A stretch of 64,000 bases of DNA. It comes from Heliopora coerulea (Eukaryota; Cnidaria; Anthozoa; Scleralcyonacea; Helioporidae). A program made the position numbers and the translations under genes. Shown here in pieces: positions 57,957 through 64,000 of the stretch; position 1 is the stretch's first letter, and every line of letters starts with the position of its first letter. The notes below the pieces were generated by a model that saw nothing but the letters and a program-made list of their open reading frames with translations, did no database searches and was not told the origin of the DNA. The stretch is from assembly GCA_030142905.1 (NCBI GenBank), contig JASJOG010000104.1, positions 25,001 through 89,000 of the forward strand, read 5' to 3'.

Positions 57957-60841
57957 TTACTCCAACATGAGCAGTTCAACATCAAATATCAGAGTGGCAT
58001 TAGGTGGGATAGTAGAAAAAGTTAAGGACCAATATTTTTATATTAAACTGATTGGTTCACAGACATCTAAGTGGGGATAGGTTAATGCCAGTGAACTAAA
58101 AAATTCTAATACAATACCTTTGCAACACCTTCATCCCAACCTGGAATGGATTAAGTATTAAAAAGCTCCAGTGAGGTGTCACTATTTTGTCAATAGCATA
58201 TGACCAAGATGAAATTTTAAGAAGTTATAGCAAAAGAGATTCATGTTTATGTACAGCTGTTTTCCATGAATCATTTCATACAACCATATTACATAATACA
58301 CAATTCCCTATGCACAACTGTAGCTAAGAGAATGTAAGATGAGTTAAAGGATATACACCAGGGTGACCAGCTGGTCCATATGCATAATCAGGAGAACAGG
58401 TCAGTTTGGCACGTTCACCAACACTCATCTGAAATTACAAATTTTAAACCTTTTTAAGAAATTTAAATAACTGTCTTGTGTAACTAGTGAGACTGAATCA
58501 ACACCAAAAAGAGACTTATCACTGTGTCTTACAAATTAATAACATGTAAGTTTAATAATTTTTTAATATTTTAAAAAATTTTAAATCAAATTATAAAACT
58601 TGAGTGAATGTGATGACCATTAAAATAGGTAAAAATGAAATTCATGAATATTTTAATTAAAGAAAATACATATTGAAAACTTTAATCCATTTCTGCCCTG
58701 TCAGCCTTTCATGCAGTAATTTTACTTGGGCTAAAGGCAAATAATTTTTAATGAGAAAGGAAGGACAAATTACAAGGGTTCGATAGCAATTTACATTGGT
58801 ATGATTTGGTATGGTCTGTCTGGAAAATCTGCACTAGGCATCAATTGAAATACCAAGAACATGGTTGCACCATTTTAGATACCAAGTACTGTAGGCTCGT
58901 GTGATAATCTTTTTTTTTTTTAATGTGGGATTATCTAGCCAAAAAGTACTTCTTACATTGAGGGTTCATGTTTAAGATTGACCAGTTCTACTGTGAAAGG
59001 TAAAAAACAAAAAAAAAACCATCTCAGTAACAAAATTTCTGTAGAGATGGCTTTTTACATTTTTAACCTGGTTGATGTCAGAAAGTTTTAGTCATCAAAG
59101 GGAGGACATCTAAGTGGGGATAGGTTAATGCCAGTGACCTAAAAAATTCTAATACAGTACCTTTGCAACACCTTCATCCCAACCTGGAATGGATTAAGAA
59201 GTATTAAAAAGCTCTAGTGAGGTGTCACTATTTTGTCAATAGCAAGTGACCAAGAGGACTAAATAAACAACTTTCTAAATGTAGATACCACAAGAACTTA
59301 TAGGGTGCATCAAGTCCATTAAAAACCCAACCCTGAAAATCTGGGAATGCAGGTGTGACTAAATTATGAAAGCCACTAAAGAAAGGCTAAGTACAATTTT
59401 ATTGTTTGAAATGTGGGAGCCTGACAAACATCCAACCATTGATACTTTTGATTTTACTATATTCCAAAACACTTCTTAGCAATGCTGATGGAGTAGCATT
59501 TTCATGTAATTATTCCATAATTATTGAACAAAGTTGCAAAAATAATTTATAATGATTTGTCATTGGCAAACACATCAATTATTACCCAGCACAGAAGAGA
59601 GGCAAATAATGTTTGACAAGACATTGAAAAATTACATTATGTTTGTTACAGTTGTTTTAATTTTTTACTTAACTTTGATTTATGTTTTGGAAAAGTTGTA
59701 AATTGGCCCAACCACTGAGCCAAAACAAGGCACACTTACTGAAACAGAGTACAATATGAATGAAAAGATTTTCACCCAGTCAATATCCATGAGAAAACTG
59801 CTATTTGTGGCAAATTGTTTATACACAACACTGCGATTTTTTACTCTATGAGGTGATGCACAGTATATCAAATACAAATACCAACAAAAAAGATTGACTT
59901 CAGCTTTAACGTTTACAGCAACCTGAACCATGCAGTCTAACTTGTTAAATTGTAAGGGCCCACTTTAGTATTTCCCTCTCGCTAATGCCAGGAGTTTACT
60001 CATCAAAGAGATGAGCCCTGCCTCTTAATGAGTTAATGTGGTCCTGATATCCTTGACCAATCAATTTTTGAGTGCAAGGGTGAAACTACCCATTTAGAGA
60101 AACATGCTTACCTCTAATAACTTGTCCCTTTCCAATTTTGAACTTAAAAGGTTTATTGCGATCACGTGAGGAATCAAACTTCTTGCCATTGGTCAGTGTA
60201 CCTACACAATCAAGTCTTACTAGTCAAAATGTGGGCTATGGGTATCCTTTTTCAAAATTGGATATCCATTAATCCCCGAAAACATTTCTCTAAGGCTTTC
60301 GACTACTTGTGAACATGTTCCAGCATAATTATTAAACTACAATAATTTGACCGTTAGATTCAAGAACAACTTCTTCGAGTTTAGTCCTAAGCAGTGTAAT
60401 ACAAGCTCCCCAATAACTGGTGACCTCGAAATTATCAGGAATGTATTAATTCACCAACCTACCAATTGGTCTGTAATGATCGTAAATTCACTCCAATCGT
60501 TGTTACAAGGAAATCGTTCAGGACAAGCTCAGAAGCAGTGTAACGAGGTCAAATTTTACACTGCAAAGTTTAATGTACAGTTGGCCGTACAAAGCAGAAA
60601 TTAGGATATATGAGGAGTAATAGGAATAAAACATTTACCTGTATAATGCACAACAACTGTTTGGCCGGTTTTGGGGTAAGTTGACCCTTGATGAATTTAA
60701 AGGAAGAATTGATTTCATGACATTTGATAGCGACAAGCGACCCAACAGACTGTCGGGGCGAATGCCGAACGAATTTTGCCAAAAACTCAGCAGCTTCTCC
60801 CTACCATTTCCAGGTTTAATCACTTCTATTTCTACCCCCAT
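57957..60841 (-). CDS. FKBP1A: FK506-binding protein 12-type peptidyl-prolyl isomerase
   Basis: A small cytosolic cis-trans prolyl isomerase that binds FK506 and rapamycin and modulates ryanodine/IP3 receptors and TGF-beta receptors in animals. Six exons: 60805-60841, 60639-60686, 60112-60201, 59161-59183, 58355-58428, 57957-58011. The CDS is 327 nt, giving 108 aa, exactly the length of human FKBP12. It starts [13 protein letters not shown] and contains [73 protein letters not shown] and FDVELLMLE. Ligand-pocket residues equivalent to Tyr26, Phe36, Asp37, Phe46, Val55, Ile56, Trp59, Tyr82, Ile91 and Phe99 are present; the residue at human Ile90 is Val. The fourth exon is only 23 nt. The last intron is U12-type (AT-AC). 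Confidence 0.95.
58012..58354 (-). other. U12-type (AT-AC) intron of FKBP12
   Basis: No GT-AG pair can join the last two exons in frame. On the minus strand the 5' end reads ATATCCTTTAAC, the U12 donor consensus. The 3' end reads GTCCTTAACTTTTTCTAC, which holds the U12 branch-site consensus TCCTTAAC about 11 nt before a terminal AC. Removing this 343-nt interval gives HPGVIPPNAT, matching vertebrate HPGIIPPHAT. The intron also carries a duplicate of the 23-nt micro-exon (58118-58140). Confidence 0.88.
58062..58209 (-). repeat. Segmental duplicate, copy B, with extra micro-exon
   Basis: About 148 bp, nearly identical to 59104-59254 (a few substitutions and a 3-bp indel). It includes an identical 23-nt micro-exon (58118-58140, WDEGVAK) with acceptor TTAATCCATTCCAG and donor GTATTG. 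It lies downstream of the following exon and inside the U12 intron, so normal splicing cannot use it in its original place. Probably a non-functional pseudo-exon. Confidence 0.85.
59104..59254 (-). repeat. Segmental duplicate, copy A, holding the functional micro-exon
   Basis: The copy in the correct order between exons 3 and 5. The 23-nt exon 59161-59183 starts in phase 1 and ends in phase 0, giving GWDEGVAK, which the FKBP12 fold requires. Donor GTACTG. Confidence 0.85.
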
Positions 60842-61865
60842 TCTTAGCGTCAGTGTTAGTAGATATTAAAACTTTATAAATTCTAAAGTTCTTTGAAGGC
60901 TCGTCGTCCAAACGTGCTGAATTGAGTCAGTGGTAATGCCTCGCCACAAATGGGCACTACTTCCATATTTGGCAAAGTATATCAATTCTTCTGTTCTGGA
61001 GAGCGCAGTAAATGTCTTGATGCATTAATTCCGCAATTTTATGCACATGATAAATTCACATAATAATGTAGAATGATCACCGAGACGAAGTCGAGGGGTT
61101 CATTCGACAATATTTACCTAGTCCGAGGCGAATAATTGTTTCAGTTTAATTACACAGGTAGTTATTTGAAAGAAACTAGTGAATGAGCTGTTTCACAAAG
61201 GTAGCCCCCGTCTACCTTCTGTGCCTTGACTATTATGTTTATCTTTATTCATATGCAGGTGAATATATTAAAAGTGATGACTTGCAATCAATCCCTTAGG
61301 ATTCAAAAGGCAATGATACGGCGGCCATATCGGTGCCACATACTATGGAAGTTAATGAGATTCTTTTGTGAAAGTTCCGTAGGGAAGATTTTTGAGCCCC
61401 AAGACTTTCATGAGCCCATGCAAAGGTGTCAGAGACAAAAGCAACAAAACTTCAAAATCAAAACTTCTTCATTGTAAGCTTAAAGAAATTGCCCTTACTT
61501 CTTAATTTTATGGCAAGTGGTGATTGCTGGCTACAAGACAAACCATTGTACTTTGATCCATGAAAAATTTATACGTATAATTAAAGGCAACATAAAAAGC
61601 AACCACAACATTTTACATCCATAATGAGGCGACATCCATGATAAATTAAAAATTTAGCAGTTCTAGAATGCTGCTAGTAGTGGCTCAATTATAAAAATAT
61701 ATTAACTTTAGCACAGTCATTTTTTGCCCTACCAAATTTTGAATAATTTTTTAATAAAATCAGTGGAAAGATACAGTCATCAGATAGATGGTTTTTATAA
61801 GCTGTAATGCTCTGCTGTAATTTAATATATTATGAGCTTCTTTACTCCTACTGTAGAATATATAT
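60842..61865. other. Interval between PCMTD and FKBP12 (tandem, minus)
   Basis: About 1 kb holding the 5' region of FKBP12 and the 3' region of PCMTD. Repeat R2 copy 2 occupies 61066-61262. The plus-strand open frame 61226-61477 has no support. Confidence 0.6.
61066..61262. repeat. Interspersed repeat R2, copy 2
   Basis: Diverged copy of the element at 40715-40935, same orientation (GAGACGAAGTCGAGGGG, GTCCGAGGCGAATAATTGTT, ACACAGGTAGTTATTTG, CTTCTGTGCCTTGACTATTA). Confidence 0.6.
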
Positions 61866-63349
61866 CTATTGGTAAAGGAGGTACTGTATGATAGGTTGGG
61901 GTAGAGACAGTTTGAGTTTTTTCAAATTCCTCAACTGTTTAGGTCCAAGAGAACGACGAACAAAAATTCGGCAAAGAGCTTGCAATGGTAGTGGTGTTGA
62001 TGCTAAACAAAACAACAAAAAAACTGTATAACTTACTGTAATTTCATGTACAGCATCCTGTCAAATAACTGAAGTTAAGACAATCTTCCCATTAGCCAAT
62101 AACAATGAGACAGATCTTACTGATTTGCAAGAATTAGAGCTGTGACATCATTATAACACTTTTCAGTATTGACTAAAATCAGTAATACAATACTTCTCAT
62201 ATTTGTGATAAATTTAAAATAAATTAGGCATAATTTTTACCTATTTCAATACAAACATTTGATTCTTCACCCAAATCATTTACTTTCTTGGAAATAATCA
62301 TTGGAGCAAAGGAGACTGGCAAAAGAGTTGTACACTCAAACTCAGTTTCACTGACCTTGCAAACTTTCTGCAGCTAAACCAGTAAATTAACATTGAATTA
62401 AGTTAATACTGTGTAACAACAATAAGAAAATTACCAGTAGACAACAAAAACCATTGAGAATTACATATTATGATAAAACTGGTTATCTGACCTAAAATGC
62501 TTGTAAAAAAAATAATGCATTTTATCTATACTCCAACATCCTTAAGCAAACAAAATTGCAGTTTTGAAGAGAACATTTCACCAACTAACATTGAAGTTGG
62601 AAGCACTTAATATTTATTTTTATTCAGAACATATTTTAATGTGATGAACCTGTAACCCAACAAACCAATTTCTTGTTAACTAAATGTCCAATAAGCTATA
62701 GTTTAATACAAAAAGGAAACATCAACAAACAAGTATTATTTGAATAAAAAAAAAATTCACCAACCGTATCATGAAATGGCATCACCAAGATACCTCCAAC
62801 CTTTATTAGGGATTTCATGTAATCTTCATGTTTACTGTCAACAGCTGCACCACAGTACACTCGATCATACTGGCGGTAACAAGGATTAATGCACAAACCA
62901 TCACCAACAACAAAGAACGGCTCACAAAATTCTACACCAAACATTTTTGGCATAACATCATTAAGAAAATTCTGCAACTTCATTTGTGCAAAATGAACTA
63001 CATTTTTACATATTTCAACTCCATGATTGGTGCCATTTGCTCCAAGAAGTAAACCAGCAAGAGTTGACAAGTAACCTGTGCCACTGCCAATATTTAAAAA
63101 TGACAAGCCCTCTCTCAGTTCTAGCCCCTCAAGAACTTCACAATAAATACAAGGAGCAGAAAGATGTATATCACCATTCTTGTAGGCTAAATCTCTGTAA
63201 GCCAGACTCTCACGCCCCTCTGGGAAATATAAAGCTCTATCAACTGCTCGAAGTGCAAATTCAACCTTTGGTGATTTAATATAGTCAGCCTGACACAGTT
63301 TTGAAATAAGATCATCATTATCTAATCCATGACTCACTGCTCCTCCCAT
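61866..63349 (-). CDS. PCMTD: PCMTD-type isoaspartyl methyltransferase-domain protein with SOCS box
   Basis: Vertebrate PCMTD1/2 have a protein L-isoaspartate O-methyltransferase (PCMT)-like fold that binds S-adenosylmethionine, plus a SOCS box that recruits elongin BC-cullin 5. They are thought to be ubiquitin-ligase substrate receptors rather than active methyltransferases. Three exons: 62765-63349, 62241-62373, 61866-62002. The CDS is 855 nt (284 aa; human PCMTD1 is about 357). The start MGGAVS keeps the Gly2 N-myristoylation context. DIHLSAP (~60-66) is the PCMT substrate loop and FLNIGSGTGYL (~84-94) is SAM motif I. YDRVYCGAAV and KVGGILVMPFHD complete the fold. LLPVSFAPMI follows. The C-terminus LQALCRIFVRRSLGP then LKLSLPQPIIQYLLYQ is a SOCS box. 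The human acidic/lysine-rich insert is absent. Confidence 0.92.
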
Positions 63350-64000
63350 TAAGATTGGACTGGTTTTCTTTTCTATCTTTTTAAAACCATTTTGCCTTGT
63401 AAAACAGATGACTGAAATTAGAGTATAGTTAATAAAACTACAAGATTAGAATTAGATTAAGTACAATGTATAATCTCTAGTTCTTTTGTGCTTTATCTAG
63501 TACTGTGTCACATCAACACAACAAGTACATGAAGAACATAAACACCTCAAAAATTTCTGTTTGGTTATACCAAAGTTATACACAGATAAATAATGGGGAA
63601 CAAGTTCCCGACAACTGATGAAGCAAGGGGCACCACCAGCCTCCACCTGGAATGGAGGGATCAATGTATGGAAAGGTGTGACTTCACCTGTGATGTGAAG
63701 ACGTTAGTGGTGGCTATCTGAATCGTCAACACAACTTTCCAATGACTTTAAAATTTCAAAATTTTCTTAGGCCCTCATGGCTTATCACCCCTGTTCGGAA
63801 GATTTGTTCTAATGCAGGGATAGTTTAAACAGGCTCTAACCAGTGTAGATGATACTGTTAGTAATCTGAATTAAAGCACCATAGGAGTTTCACTCAGTTA
63901 TTTCAATAAAAATATGTATTATAAGGTTAAACAGTACAGCAATTATTCAAATAGGTGAGGTGAAGCCTCCAATGTTGCAGTAGGTACAGGTGGCATGTGT
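63350..64000. other. Upstream of PCMTD, no gene seen
   Basis: Probably the 5'UTR and promoter side of PCMTD. A minus-strand acceptor-like AAAAAGATAG just above the start suggests a 5'UTR intron. Around 63590-63720 composition is more balanced, possibly a non-coding first exon. No TATA box or other site can be assigned. Confidence 0.4.

Noticed and set aside
58118..58140. Second micro-exon as a normal or mutually exclusive FKBP12 exon
   Set aside because: It lies after exon 5 and inside the U12 intron; mutually exclusive use with copy A is impossible in linear order without skipping exon 5.

Overview
The window is nuclear DNA of an animal. It is AT-rich, with many small exons in short introns and GT-AG splice sites. 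Protein similarity to vertebrate families is high, but introns and intergenic spacers are compact and full of foldback elements, SINE-like repeats and satellite DNA. I infer a marine invertebrate with a conserved intron-rich gene structure, most likely an anthozoan cnidarian (coral or anemone). That lineage call is inference and was not tested. All gene models were built by hand from splice sites and reading-frame continuity.

Layout. 1-9.3 kb: mostly non-coding, with one candidate small gene on + (start 3402, E2F-like site just upstream) and a foldback element near 6.7-7.1 kb. 9.4-16.1 kb: two arrays of a ~168-bp satellite, the second flanked by two copies of a long palindromic MITE and interrupted by a ~268-bp insertion. 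16.7-17.3 kb: a 66-bp minisatellite. 17.6-51.5 kb (-): a complete 57-exon gene for the nuclear-basket nucleoporin TPR (7,191-nt CDS, 2,396 aa). 51.58-56.60 kb (+): a 10-exon CABLES gene (452 aa), head-to-head with TPR, only 71 bp between start codons. 57.96-60.84 kb (-): a 6-exon FKBP12 gene (108 aa) with a 23-nt micro-exon and a U12-type AT-AC intron that contains a second copy of the micro-exon. 61.87-63.35 kb (-): a 3-exon PCMTD-type gene (284 aa), an isoaspartyl-methyltransferase-like domain with a C-terminal SOCS box.

The four recognised genes are housekeeping or regulatory: nuclear-pore basket and mRNA export, a cyclin-box CDK adaptor, a peptidyl-prolyl isomerase, and a probable cullin-RING substrate receptor. 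There is no operon logic. TPR and CABLES probably share a bidirectional promoter with YY1-like elements at both starts. CABLES and FKBP12 converge, and PCMTD and FKBP12 are in tandem on the minus strand. The most unusual points are the U12 intron with the duplicated micro-exon, the nucleosome-length satellite bracketed by palindromic elements, the near-perfect palindrome in a TPR intron and the uninterrupted SOCS box in PCMTD.
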